DNA from: Oikopleura dioica | Taxonomy: Eukaryota > Chordata > Appendicularia > Copelata > Oikopleuridae | Length of the DNA stretch: 64,000 nt | Direction: 5' to 3' | Assembly: GCA_907165135.1 (NCBI GenBank) | Contig: OU015569.1 | Span: forward strand, 1,860,001-1,924,000 | Part shown: positions 24,445 through 35,111 of the stretch, in pieces | Numbering within the stretch: the first letter of the stretch is position 1 | Layout of the letters: each line of letters begins with the position of its first letter | Notes under the pieces: generated by a model | The model's database searches: none | What the model saw: the letters and a program-made list of their open reading frames with translations, nothing else | Told to the model about the DNA's origin: nothing | Made by a program: the position numbers and the translations under genes

Positions 24445-26417
24445 ATGAGTTTGCTGAAAAAGAGACCGAAACTCAAAGGAACAGGGGAGTTACTAGCATC
24501 TTACTGTAGTAAATGCATTACGGCTTGTGATGAGTATGTAATCAATTGAAAGAGGACGCTTGAATTTTCGTTTGTGACCTCGATTGAAAGATGAAAAGGC
24601 AGCAAGGACTCAAGAAGAGCCAGTGATCCCTTCATCTGCGCCTGAAGTTCGGCAGATACCGAGCGAAATTATGTCCATCGACGTTTCTGGTTTGACTATG
24701 AAAGAGGCGGTGGAGCTACGAACGGACCAGTACAATCAATTGGTCAAAAGTACAGGCGATTTGTGAGTCACTAGTCATTTTCCCGATTTGCCAATGTGTA
24801 ACTTTGCTTTTAGGAATATCTTCGATTGCGCTCTAGAAATCGCCAACGAACGGGCGGATCTGACTCGTCAGCTTGAAACCGTGCAAGAAGACGTGCTCAA
24901 GGAAGACGTCTCGATCGGTACGAACGTGCCACTGTTTTTCATTCCTGATCGTTTTTTTCTAGCGGCGAAGGCGATTCAAATGGTAGACGCTCCCTTTCTT
25001 CTTGAAAAACAGCCTTCGATCAAAGAAGAAGATCTCCAGAAACTCGCTGCTTCTGCTGATTCGGCCCGAGCTGCTTTTAATTGGCGCGCAGATCAATTGA
25101 AAGGTATTTAAGACTCTGTAAATTATCGCTACATGAATTTTAGAATTGGAAAAGAAAGCAGATGAAAACTTCTCGGAGCAGCGGGAAAAGATCCGAGAAG
25201 AAAGCCGCGAACTGCGAAAGCAGACGGAAGAGATTTGGGAGCAAATCAGACGAGAGGACGATGCCGCCATTCAGGTCTTCAGAGGTGGACCAGGAGAGGA
25301 AGATGAAGAGGATGACTTTGGAATTGGCGAGGAAGAGTTTCGAGAAATCAACGAAATGCTTGAGGGTCTCAAGTTAGATACGGCGGTAAGACAATTAATC
25401 AAGATACATTTTTTATAAAAATTATAATTGCTAAATATATTTTGCAGGAAATTCGAGCGCGCCAAGAGGCGGAAAAGGAAGAAATGATGCGGTCGTTGGA
25501 GCAAACGCGAGTCAAGACAACGCAAAATGAAAAGATCGCGTCGCTCAAGATCGAAAAAGCGGAAAAGATGTTGGCGGAGAAAAGAGCGAAGGATGACGCG
25601 CTGAATGCGGAGATTGAGACGCTCGAGCGAGAGATTGCGGCTGAGGAGATGGTTTTCCAAACTGAAAGGTAGTTTACTTTGCTCGAAGTTAATGAGTACT
25701 ATTTTTGCAACTTTCAGGGAGAAAATAGTGCGCTTAGATGAAGAAGAAAGGGCGCTAGCCGATGACATCGCCCGACAACAAGAGGAAAGCGACGAGCTTG
25801 ATAAGCAAATCGCAGAACTCTCCAAAGTCCTTGAGGAGCAGAATGCGCTGCTCTCCCAGGAAATGGCTGAGAACGATGCCCTTGCTAAGAAAGAAGTCGA
25901 TTTGGAGAAGGAAGTTGCTGACTTAAAAAATGAGTATTCTGCAGCGCAAAACTCCATGTCGATCGGCTGGACGAACTCGATCACGCTCAGACGGGAAATC
26001 ACCGCCGGCAAGGATGATTTGGCTAGGATTTCTGAAGAATGGAAGGCGGCTGAGGAGGAGAAGGAAAAATCGAGAATGGAGCTGGAACAAAAGGTCAACC
26101 TTTTCCAAGGTAATTTTTAAAACCAAAATGGATAAGCAGTGATTATCGTTAAGAGTTGGAGAAGAAAGTCGCTTCTGAGGAGGCTTCGCTCGCGAGTGGC
26201 AAGAAAGAGCTAGAATTGGCGAAAGAAAAGTGTTCCAAATTGGGCGAAGAAAATCAAGTCGCTGAAGATTCCGCCGCTGAGCTCGACGATAACATCAAAA
26301 AGTAAGTTTTATCCTTTACTTAAAAAGTAATTTTGAATAAGGCTCACTTCTGATGTTGACCAACTCGTCGAGAAGCAGAAGCAATATGAAGCTCTTCTTG
26401 TCCCCGAAGATAATTGA
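24445..26417 (+). CDS. Long coiled-coil protein, unrecognised
   Basis: The ATG at 24445 (MSLLKKRPKLKGTG) leads through about nine small exons to TGA at 26415-26417; AATAAA is at 26441-26446. After a short basic start and a less charged middle (MSIDVSGLTMKEAVELRTDQY) almost the whole protein, about 500 residues, is Glu/Lys/Leu-rich with heptad spacing, for example EIETLEREIAAEEM and DELDKQIAELSKVL. This predicts an extended coiled coil. Kinetochore, ciliary or cytoskeletal scaffold roles are all possible; I find no diagnostic domain. The first intron is taken as 24507-24589 because that join keeps the frame. Confidence 0.65.
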
Positions 26418-26609
26418 TACAAAATACTAGTTTGAATGTCAATAAAGAAGATATCATACAATTTTCTCTGTCTGTTTGTCTTCCTCAATGATTTCGATAA
26501 CTTGTTTATCTCCTTTCTATTTCTTTTTGTTACAATTGCAACCGATTATTATTTGTTTGAAAACTCGCAGTGATTATCAACATTGACCTAGTTTCAACCG
26601 CTCAAAACC

Positions 26610-27352
26610 ATGCGCGATTGCATCCTCGACGCCATCGTCCTCGAATGCGCCACCTACCTAGCTAATCCTCATCAAGATTCCGACCTCTTTTCATTGAATA
26701 AACTTAGTTGGACTTCGCGCAAGAATGAACAATTTTAGAGGTGAAAAGACGAACTTAGATTCCACTAGATGAAAATCTCAGAGAGCTAAGCAACTTGAAG
26801 ACCGCCATTTTATTTTGCAGGTCAGACTCGTTCTCGAGAAAAAACTTTACCTAGATTTTTTTTCAGCAATATTTGCTAGAGAAAAAAAAGGAACCAGAAA
26901 TGATCGCTATTTATAAATTATTTAAAGAGGGCACTTTAGATGAAAACAACAATGAAAAAGGTAAAACAAAGAGAATTGCATACAATTATTAACGATTTTT
27001 AGACTACCAAAAATGGGTCTACCTAAAATGGGAAAAAGAAACGACCGACATTGAACACTCTTTGGGAATTCTCGACAAGCTTCGATCATTGGAAAGCAAA
27101 CTTGCCCAAGTGATCAAGGTAGGCATCTCTACTTGGGCTTAAAAAGTCAGATGTTATTCATCCATTTAGAACATCAAGAAACGACTGGATAATTTCGAGG
27201 ACAAAGTCTTTTTCGGAATCTGGAAGGCAGACGACATAATCATCAAATGGGAGAAGAGAAAGCTTGAAAGCGCTCTTGAGGAACAAATTGCTCTCGCGAA
27301 GGATATTCAGAAGTTGGAAAGCGATCTTTTCCGTTTGCTCAATGTCGCATAA
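26610..27352 (+). CDS. Small coiled-coil protein, unrecognised
   Basis: The last three exons join cleanly in frame across GT-AG introns and encode about 130 residues with amphipathic helices (KWVYLKWEKETTDIEHSL, LDKLRSLESKLAQVI, LEEQIALAKDIQKLES) ending LLNVA and TAA at 27350-27352. Upstream, the ATG at 26610 opens MRDCILDAIVLECATYL, a plausible N-terminus, but the joins through 26730-26880 are not resolved. It sits about 190 bases after the preceding coiled-coil gene and 240 before WDHD1, all in the same direction. The size and shape resemble small kinetochore, augmin or Mediator subunits; this is only an impression. Confidence 0.5.
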
Positions 27353-27592
27353 TTTTACTTTCTTCAAAACTGTTCACAAACTTTAACACTGCAAAAAATT
27401 CGTAAAACAAATAAAAATTCATAAAATCCGAGAAAAACTCACTTCAATTCTCTTCCAGCAGGGGTCCTCCGCTCCGCGTGGGAAAAAGTCCTCATCTAAA
27501 ATCGGCGCGCGCAGAATTATTTCTAGATGAAAACCGGGTGATGTTTATGATTTGAGAGAAGACTTACAGTAACTGCCAGTAAAACGCGAGAA

Positions 27593-30500
27593 ATGACGAA
27601 ACGAATAAAAGTGCACGAGGAAGGTAATGTGGGTATCAGCTTTGAGGCTGGCAGATTGCTCACGTGGGGAGATTCCCTGGTCAAGGCGTGGCCCAAAGGA
27701 TTGGAAAATGAAGCTGAGGAGTTGGAATGCTTCGGCGACGTCCGACATGCCCTTTCTATCAAGCATGAAAATAAGATTTATGGTAATAGTCCTTTTAAAA
27801 CGCGTGAAGGACTGAAACTTTATTTTAGTTCACGTGACATCCGAAAGTGTCGACACTGAGACTTACGAGTGGCCTTCTTTGCTCGAGGATAAGAACTACA
27901 CTCTCTTCCGCTTTACCTGCGACATCGGCTGCATTGCCTCGCTCAAGAACGCGGAGTCCATCCAAGCAGCAGCCGGAGCCGGCGATTTCAAGGTTAAATG
28001 GAAAGACCTTCAACGGCAAAGAGAAGTGACTCTTGAAGGACACGATGCGCCTATCCTGAGCGTTGCCATTGATCCTAGAGGCAAGCTAGTATGTTCAAGC
28101 TCCTGCGACGGCTTCCTCAAAATCTGGGACTTATCAAAGGCCGAATGCATCTTCAACGAAAAGCTATTCTTCAGATCCAGCGACATCGAACACGCCAAGT
28201 GCTCGGCCAAGCTCGAGTTTGAGCCAAGAAGCGGAGAACTGCTCGCCGTTCTTGTCGAAAAGGGCGCCAAGATCTTCAATCGTTCGGACAACACTCTCCT
28301 CCACGACATTGAAGAGCCAGAAGTTCCGAAAACCCTCGCTTGGTCCAAGTGTGGCAGCGTTTTGGCCATCGCTCTCAAGACTGTGGTTAATTTTTATGAC
28401 ACAAAAAGGCAAGTTCGAGAGATAAAAATGAATTTTACATAAAACCATAGTTTCTCAAAAATCCACGAAATCTGCTCCGAAGAAAACTCTCCAATTTCCG
28501 GCATTTGCTTCACGGACAAAAGCGTTTTGATCGCCGAAAAGTCTGGAACGCTTATTTCAACCCCAACGAGCGATTTCATCACAAAAGAAATGAAAGGAAA
28601 GTCTTCTTCGCTGCCCAAACCAGTCGCGAAAATCGTCTCAGAAGAATCAGTCGCTATGTCTGTCGACGATGAAGAAAGTAGGAACAACCAATTCCTCGAC
28701 GAGGAAGCTGGAGAAGCTGGAGAGGAGGAGGAAGTGGACGATCTTGAAGCGCTCTGGGACGAAGATGCAAAATCCGAGACGGATGAGAAAGCGAATGAAG
28801 AGGGAGCGATGGAGTTCGACGAGGATTCCAACAACGCGGTCAGTCTCAACGCTGTTAGGGACAGCGTCCCTATGGATAAGCCAAGAGAATACTCTGATGG
28901 CGAAGACGATGATTTAGCTGGAGCGATCTATGAAGGCCCGCAGCCCTCGCAGATGCAAAAAGCATTCCAGCCAGGCGAGAGTCCAAATTACAATGCCAGC
29001 AGGTACCTGTGCTGGAATTCGACGGGAATCATCAAAGGAATGATCGACGAGCAGCGGGGCATTTCTACGATCATCATCGAGTTTCATGACGTGTCCGTTC
29101 ATCACTCAGTCCAGCTTGCCAATCAACACGATTTTGTTCTCGGCGATATGTCGGAACAAGGTAGATCATCAGTTAAGTATTGCTTTCATTTCTGATTTTA
29201 GCGATTATTCTCGCTTCGAAAGGTGAGCTCGAAGGCGAAGATAGAAAGAAATCAATCGTCAAAGTGATGAATTTCAAATCCTGGTGGGACAAAAACCGAG
29301 AATGGCAAGTCGAGCTTGCTAGAAGAGAAATCGCAGAGGTAGTCTGTGCTTCTACTGATTCCGTGGCTGTCGGAACCAGTGCTCGGTGAGTTTTAACTTC
29401 TTGAAACTCTCTTCTCAGATTTTATTACAGAAACATCCGGATGTTCTCGCATGCAGGTGCTCAAATCAGGCTGGTTACCGTTCCCGGTCCAATTGTAACG
29501 ATGTCGTCGAATCTCGAGCAACTATTTTATGTTTACCATCGACATCAAGGATTCGAAGGAGATCAATACATGGCATGTGGAACCATCGCAAGCAGAAGAA
29601 TCGGGAAGAAGCGACGAACAGCAAACATTCCCAGCGATGTTGCAATTTCCCCAGGAGCGAAACTGGCATGGGTAGGCTTTACCGACGAGGGAACGCCAGC
29701 TACATACGACACGACAGGCATCGTTCGAATTGGTAAGAATATCTATTAGAAAATTAAATATTATATTTTTTCAGTTGGTTGGGCTGATCGTCAATGGTTC
29801 CCGATCGCGAACATGACTACGATCAAAAAGAATTTCAAGACGGTCGACTGGTGGTACATGATTTCGATCAACGAAGGAAACAAAGAGATCGCAGCCGTAC
29901 ATTGCGAAAATGCAACCTATCCTGAGGTGCATCCGAGGCCCGAAGTTCACGTGATGAGGATAAACATGCCCCTAGTTAATCCGAAGACGGACATTTCTAT
30001 CCAAGAATCTGAATTGGTATGTTTGCCGTTTATCCAAATGATGATTTTGTTTTTAGATGATAAATGCAAATATCACAGGCACGATCGACTCTTTGAAAAA
30101 ACGTGGATATGACAACGACGACGAGATGGAAGAGCTCGTCCAGAAGCAGATCACGAAGGGCATTCTAAAGCTATTGCTCGGAGCGATTATTCAGGATGCC
30201 GATGATCGCGGCTATGAGATTTGCAAATTGTTGGAGCATCCGGGGCAGATTCAGATGGCCGTGCGACTCGCCAACAATAAGGTTTGATTTTGTTGAGATA
30301 GAATGAGGTTGAAAAACGAATCTTAGGGACGAATAAAACTGGCGGAAAGACTGAACGATCTGGCGAGAAAACGGGCGGAAGAAGACGATAGCTCTTCTGA
30401 GGAAGAAGAAGAAGAAGAGGATGAAAACGAGGATGAAGACGCGGTGGAAGAAATCGAGGAGGAAGAAGTCGTCGAGCAAGGGATTCCAGACGAAGGAATA

Positions 30501-31059
30501 GCCAACGAAGTCAGCCAAGATGGTTCTACAAGTAATTGAAGCTGTTATTGTCGAGTTACTGAGCTTGAAATTAAGTTTCGAACGTGTCGACCACGCAGGG
30601 AAGCACTCAGGAGTCACGAGAAGCTGAAGGAGATGCAAGAGCTGCGGAAGAGAGACTTGCGAGACAGAAGGCGCGCAATCCCTTTGCGCAAACGAGCACA
30701 GAGGACGATAAAGAGAATGACAAAACCACGCTTGACGAACTGCCAAAGTCGGAGGCCCAAAGATCGAAGCCAAAGACTATGAAAGACAAACTCGCCAGAT
30801 TCAGGTAAAAGAGACGCAATGAAACATTTGCGAAGTGGTTTTTAGAAGCAAGCAGAAAGCCTCTGGAGCTGCGGCGAAGTCTTCGAAGATTCAGTCCAAG
30901 ATCGCCTTCGGCAAGCGGAAAGAGCTGTCCACAGAAGAGCCAGCGACAAAAAAGCTCAAGGCCTCGGCATTAGAAGCCAGCAGTGACAACGCGAGCGGAT
31001 CAGCTGTCTCTACCTCGATGGCGATGGATGATTTCGCCGCTGGGTCTGATTCTGATTAA
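27593..31059 (+). CDS. wdhd1: WDHD1/AND-1/Ctf4 replisome adaptor
   Basis: The product links CMG helicase to DNA polymerase alpha at replication forks in the nucleus. From the ATG at 27593 (MTKRIKVHEEG) the exons encode an N-terminal WD40 propeller (LEGHDAPILSVAIDPRG, SSSCDGFLKIWDLSK), a very acidic linker, then the SepB/Ctf4 second propeller region opening NASRYLCWNSTGII and including DISIQESEL. The helical end (ICKLLEHPGQIQMAVRLANN) also fits Ctf4. The C-terminus is Lys/Ser-rich (FGKRKELSTEEPATKK) and ends DFAAGSDSD, TAA 31057-31059. Vertebrate WDHD1 has an HMG box near the C-terminus; I see none here. AATAAA at 31109-31114. The gene is convergent with the chromodomain gene. Confidence 0.9.
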
Positions 31060-31386
31060 ATTCTACTTTAGAGAAAAATTCTAGTTCACATTTATCACTG
31101 CCTTTATCAATAAAGTCCATCAGCCTCAATACACAAACAAGCAAATTCGAGACATTTGAAAGTTTGCCCAATATTCGTTTTTTTTAATTTTAGTTTTCTG
31201 CTCAATTCTAGTAAATCAGGGTCTCCTTTTTTTATCTTTCTTGTAATACCGCGGTAGATGTCATGCTATTCTGCCAGAAACAAAAGAATAAGACGAAAAA
31301 TTGTTAATAATTTATTTTGTAAACTTCGCTTTACAAAATAATCTCGTCGGAACAGTTACATCCATCATTCTGACTGCAGATGCGAT

Positions 31387-32136
31387 TCATTCTGTAGCAG
31401 CCTCCCGTTTCCAAGATATCTTCCCTTTCTGTCCACGCGAAAGAATGTTGCTTCTTTTTTCACTCAGTGAGAGCCTTTTCTCGAAGTTTTGCAGCGTTCT
31501 CGCGCAGTTCGTCAGGTTTGATTTGGGCTCCCATGTTGCTGACTCAAGTGGCCATCCTTTCCAGAGCACATGATATTGAATTACTCCGTTGCTGGATCGC
31601 CGCTTTCCCATGATCTCCTGGACTTCCCATTCTTTCTCCGAATCTGCTTTCTTTTTCGTTTCCTTTGTCGAATGCTTGGTTTCGTCTTTGTATTCAGTTT
31701 TCATCCGCTCAGCTTCATCAAACAACTGATTCTCGTCAATATCCTCAGCGTAGTAATTGAGTTCTCGTTTTTTCGCGGCGCGTTCTCGTCCTTGATTTTG
31801 TCGGATGTTTTCACCCCTCTCTTCCTTTACTTGAGTCTTCTTATCTTCGAAACGCGTTGGAGTAACCTTAACTACATTTTGAAGTAGGTGCTTGTCTTTC
31901 CACGGCACATATCGTTTTTTATAAGAGAGGCTATCGTCCTTTTCAAGCTTATCATCCGGGCTAAATTTCGTATGTATGATCGTGAAAACGTATCCCTGAA
32001 TGAAATCGTTTATAAATAATTATTCTTCAAAAGTTAAATTGACCTTGGAGTAGATGAAGTTATTGACAATATTTTCATCTTCCGAAATAAAATCCGCCAC
32101 TTTGGGCTTTCGTCTTTTTTCAATCTTCCTTCTCAT
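31387..32136 (-). CDS. Chromodomain protein
   Basis: Two exons on the minus strand. The first starts at the ATG 32136 (MRRKIEKRRKPKVADF) and its last codon AAG is followed by a GT donor; the second runs from 31995 to 31387. Near the C-terminus a chromodomain is visible: EWEVQEIMGKRRSSNGVIQY then HVLWKGWPLESATWEP, with the aromatic cage positions of a methyl-lysine reader (the W/Y-rich core and the final E/P). A basic and acidic linker precedes it. Total about 230 residues. The single C-terminal chromodomain differs from HP1 (N-terminal chromo plus shadow domain), so it is closer to a CBX/CDY-like reader; no exact orthologue is assigned. It likely binds methylated histones in the nucleus. Confidence 0.75.
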
Positions 32137-32462
32137 CGTTTTGTTCCTCGAAAAATTCTCTTCCAAGCGTAAAGCGTGAAAAATTGTGGCTTCGGAAAAG
32201 AAATTTCGCTTGCAACGCAAACTTAAGAACAACGGCCCTTATTTTTGTCTGAAAAAAGTCTTCCAGACATCCTCAAAAGTTTTTTTCTACATTCAAAAAG
32301 CGCCATCAAAAGTGCGTCCAAGATTGGGAGTTACGCGTACTCAATAGCCTTTCGAGAATCAGTCGGAACGAGTCGAAAAAAACTCACTTGCTTCAAAGGA
32401 AAACCAATCAGTCCGCTTTGTTACACGTGAAGTTTCCTTTTTTTCTTTTTTTTTTTTTGAAA

Positions 32463-33684
32463 ATGATGAATTTTTCAACTGAGGATCATGACCGAGGCAG
32501 GAAAAGAGAAAAGCGAAAAACGCAGGTAAAACCTTCTGAATTACTACTGTATTCTACGGTTACTGTAGCATGAAGAGACGTACATGACAGATTTGGAGGG
32601 GATTCTGACAGATGGAGGAGAGTTTTCGTCTCAAAAACGACTCAAAATATCGCAAAGTTTCAAGAAGGAAGGGCTCTGAAAATACTTCTTGTGTAATAAT
32701 TTAATTATAACGTAATGTCAGAGTAAAAAAACGTAATTGTAAGAGCCAACAAAGACACAAAACGAGCAGAAATCACCCTCCGGAATCCCGTCCAGAAGTC
32801 CTCCTTCAAGACTCATTCAGGGTGCGCCTCGACAGTCCCAAAAGAAGACATCAAAATCAGGATTTTTACTGGAGAAGTACCTTTCGCCAGAAGCCATAAT
32901 AGTCTGTCGAAAATGCGCCAAGAGGGTTGATCCAAGACAGGACATTGCCAAGACTGTGGACATTCTAGAGCGCGAGTTCACTGTTTCTAACTGCACAAAA
33001 GTGCTTTGCAGAACATGTAAGTGATTGACTTTTTAGAGTAAACTTTCTGACACCGTTTTTCTTTCAGGTAGTGAGAGAGCTCAATCGAAACGAGAAAGCT
33101 GCATGAGACACTGTTTTGTGGAAAAATGCGAGAGGCATCCGTTGATCGAGTTTTTCATCCCGCTTTACTGCGACTGGAAAACTGTCTACCAGCCAAGGAA
33201 ATGTCAGCTACAATCAAGCACTGTTGTGACGAAGCAAATCGAGCGCGAACGAGAAAATGTCAAATTTAGCTACCAAAATTTGCAAAGAGATTCGAGAAAG
33301 ACGCAGCAAGAAATCCATCTGCACCAGAAGATTCAAAATGAATTGATGGCAAAGGAACAGGTCGCAATTACAGTATGATTAGTATTTTTCCGCAAGTAAA
33401 GATCTGATAACAGGAACGCATGTTTTCCGAAAATCTGGAAAAAGCATTCAAGGACAATAATGTTGTCGAGCAGAGAATCGCCCAGAGCAACCGATACATC
33501 CAAACCTCATCAGAACTCTCTGTAAAGCTTTCTCAATGACAGTATAACGAGTTACCGGTATATTTAGAAGCAGAGCGACATGGTACAGGAGCGAAGCAAC
33601 TATCTGACAAAGAAACTCAAAGAGGCTACCAATTTCAAAATGTCGCTTTTGGAACGGATCAAGTCGATGAACATCAACTTTTAG
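32463..33684 (+). CDS. Cys-rich plus coiled-coil protein, unrecognised
   Basis: The ATG at 32463 opens a small basic exon; a second exon after a GT-AG intron encodes HEETYMTDLEGILTDGGEF. The central exons hold a Cys/His cluster (VCRKCAKRVDP, NCTKVLCRTCSERAQ, CMRHCFVEKCERH) that looks like a zinc-binding domain, then a coiled coil (KQIERERENVKFSYQNLQ, ERIAQSNRYIQ) ending MNINF, TAG 33682-33684. The joint between the second exon and the central exons near 32670-32750 is only in frame with a GA donor. A zinc finger followed by a coiled coil recalls RING/TRIM or SUMO-ligase regulators, but the spacing does not fit a family I know. Confidence 0.55.
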
Positions 33685-33723
33685 ATGAGTTTATTTACTG
33701 CGACAATGTACAATAATAAACAA

Positions 33724-33981
33724 TCATATATACGGCATTGTGGACTTTGATGAATAAACAATAGGGCATCGTGGCTGTTGAAAGGATTGAGTTGGTGGGT
33801 GTTGAATCTTTAAAATGGGATATCCGTGCCGCTTCCTAACGGGCTGTTCAGCTGGCACTAGAACGCTCTCCAAGGACCGCGGCGAGTACTCGTAGGCGAG
33901 CAGCATCGAGCCACTGATTTCTTGTAAAAAATTCATGCACTCGATATTCAATGTTTTGGGACCAGCCGGTCGAAGCTCCAT
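33724..33981 (-). CDS. Small 85-residue protein, unrecognised
   Basis: A single-exon frame from ATG 33981 (MELRPAGPKTLNIECMNFLQ) to a stop at 33724. Its composition is protein-like (YEYSPRSLESVLVPAEQPVR, a Pro/Gln-rich end). Its start lies only 39 bases from the divergent ATG of the secreted-protein gene, and its end lies 39 bases from the stop of the gene before it, which is coherent with this genome's compactness. No function suggested. Confidence 0.45.
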   Translation of the reverse strand: MELRPAGPKTLNIECMNFLQEISGSMLLAYEYSPRSLESVLVPAEQPVRKRHGYPILKIQHPPTQSFQQPRCPIVYSSKSTMPYI

Positions 33982-34020
33982 CTTCCCATTTAGAAGTTTG
34001 CCCTTTTCGTTTTTGAGATT
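33982..34020. promoter_or_regulatory. Very short divergent promoter region
   Basis: Only 39 bases separate the start codons of the minus-strand gene ending its CDS at 33981 and the plus-strand gene starting at 34021. Both 5' leaders and any core promoter must overlap here or lie inside the opposite gene. Confidence 0.35.
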
Positions 34021-34514
34021 ATGAGAGGATTGCTGCTCCTCCTAATAAGTGCACTCGACGCAGGTACTTTCACGTAGAGAAAGGACAAGAGATTAAACTG
34101 GATTTAAGCGATCATTCGACAGACCATCTGCAAGAACAAGAATGAGATTGACTCGGCCTCTCTTTCCGTCAATTTTGTCCAAGTTAGCATTGACGGAAAA
34201 TCGCTCGAGAAGGTGACGAAGATTCCGCTACGAAGTGCAAATGAAATCACAGATGACAATCGCATTCTAGATCAGCGTAACTATCAACACATTTTTTCGG
34301 AAATCATTAATCTTCAATTCTAGCCGTAACAAATGTCGTCTTCGAGCTGCTTATAAGAATTGGTATGAAGAGTTCCTGGATCTAATCTATCATTTTGTCC
34401 ATTTTAGAAATCGTCTGGAATACTAGAAATACCGCAGATAGGCTGTGCTTGTCTGGCCTTGAAGTTAGAAAAATAGGACTACTCCAGGCACTGGTTAAAT
34501 TTCAAGTCATTTGA
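34021..34514 (+). CDS. Small secreted protein, unrecognised
   Basis: The ATG at 34021 starts a clear signal peptide (MRGLLLLLISALDA). Four exons joined by GT-AG introns continue with IIRQTICKNKNEIDSASLS, VNFVQVSIDGKSLEKVTKI and a last piece ending LLQALVKFQVI with TGA at 34512-34514, followed by AATAAA near 34536. A further open stretch at about 34553-34712 (VQKPIQILDEVDGQIYQFG, with two Cys) reads like coding sequence and may be an alternative 3' exon, but no canonical splice pair links it. The mature protein has few cysteines and no domain I know. Confidence 0.5.
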
Positions 34515-35111
34515 TAATGATTTAGAATAAGTTTTTAATAAAAATTATTTAACCGTGCAAAAGCCGATCCAAATTTTGGATGAAGTTGACGGCCAAATTT
34601 ACCAGTTCGGCTGTCCTTTTACAGATTGCGTCAAACAGAAGACAAAGTTTCTGCCTCCACGGTTAAACTTTCCTTCGAACGGAACATTCTATTCAGGAAA
34701 TACTCGCCAAAGCTGACTCAGTTGAATACAGTCAAATTTATTAACAGTCTGGGTACTTGTGGGAACACATGTTCTACAGATGTAGTAGGTGACTAACTAA
34801 AACCCTTATTTTGGCAAGAATACAAATCGCAGAGTCCTGTCGAGCTAAAAAGGGCCTCTTGAATATTTTAATCAATCTCTAGAGCGCAAATGAGGGAGAA
34901 CGATTAACTTTATCGATTAAAGACTCAAATTAATCGAGCGCCGTACTTCCATCTTTTAACTCATCGGAACTTCTTTCTTTTGCCTGTAAAAAAAGAAATA
35001 AGAAAGCCACGCTGTTCTTCACTGTTCAGTCAAAAGGCTGTAGCTCAACATAAAATTGATTGTGGAACGTGTGTCGAGTAAGCAAAAGTCGTTTCCGTAA
35101 AACTGCGAAAT

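Noticed and set aside
25271-26098. A 275-codon minus-strand frame rich in Ser and Phe
   Set aside because: Antisense shadow of the Glu/Lys-rich coiled-coil gene on the plus strand.
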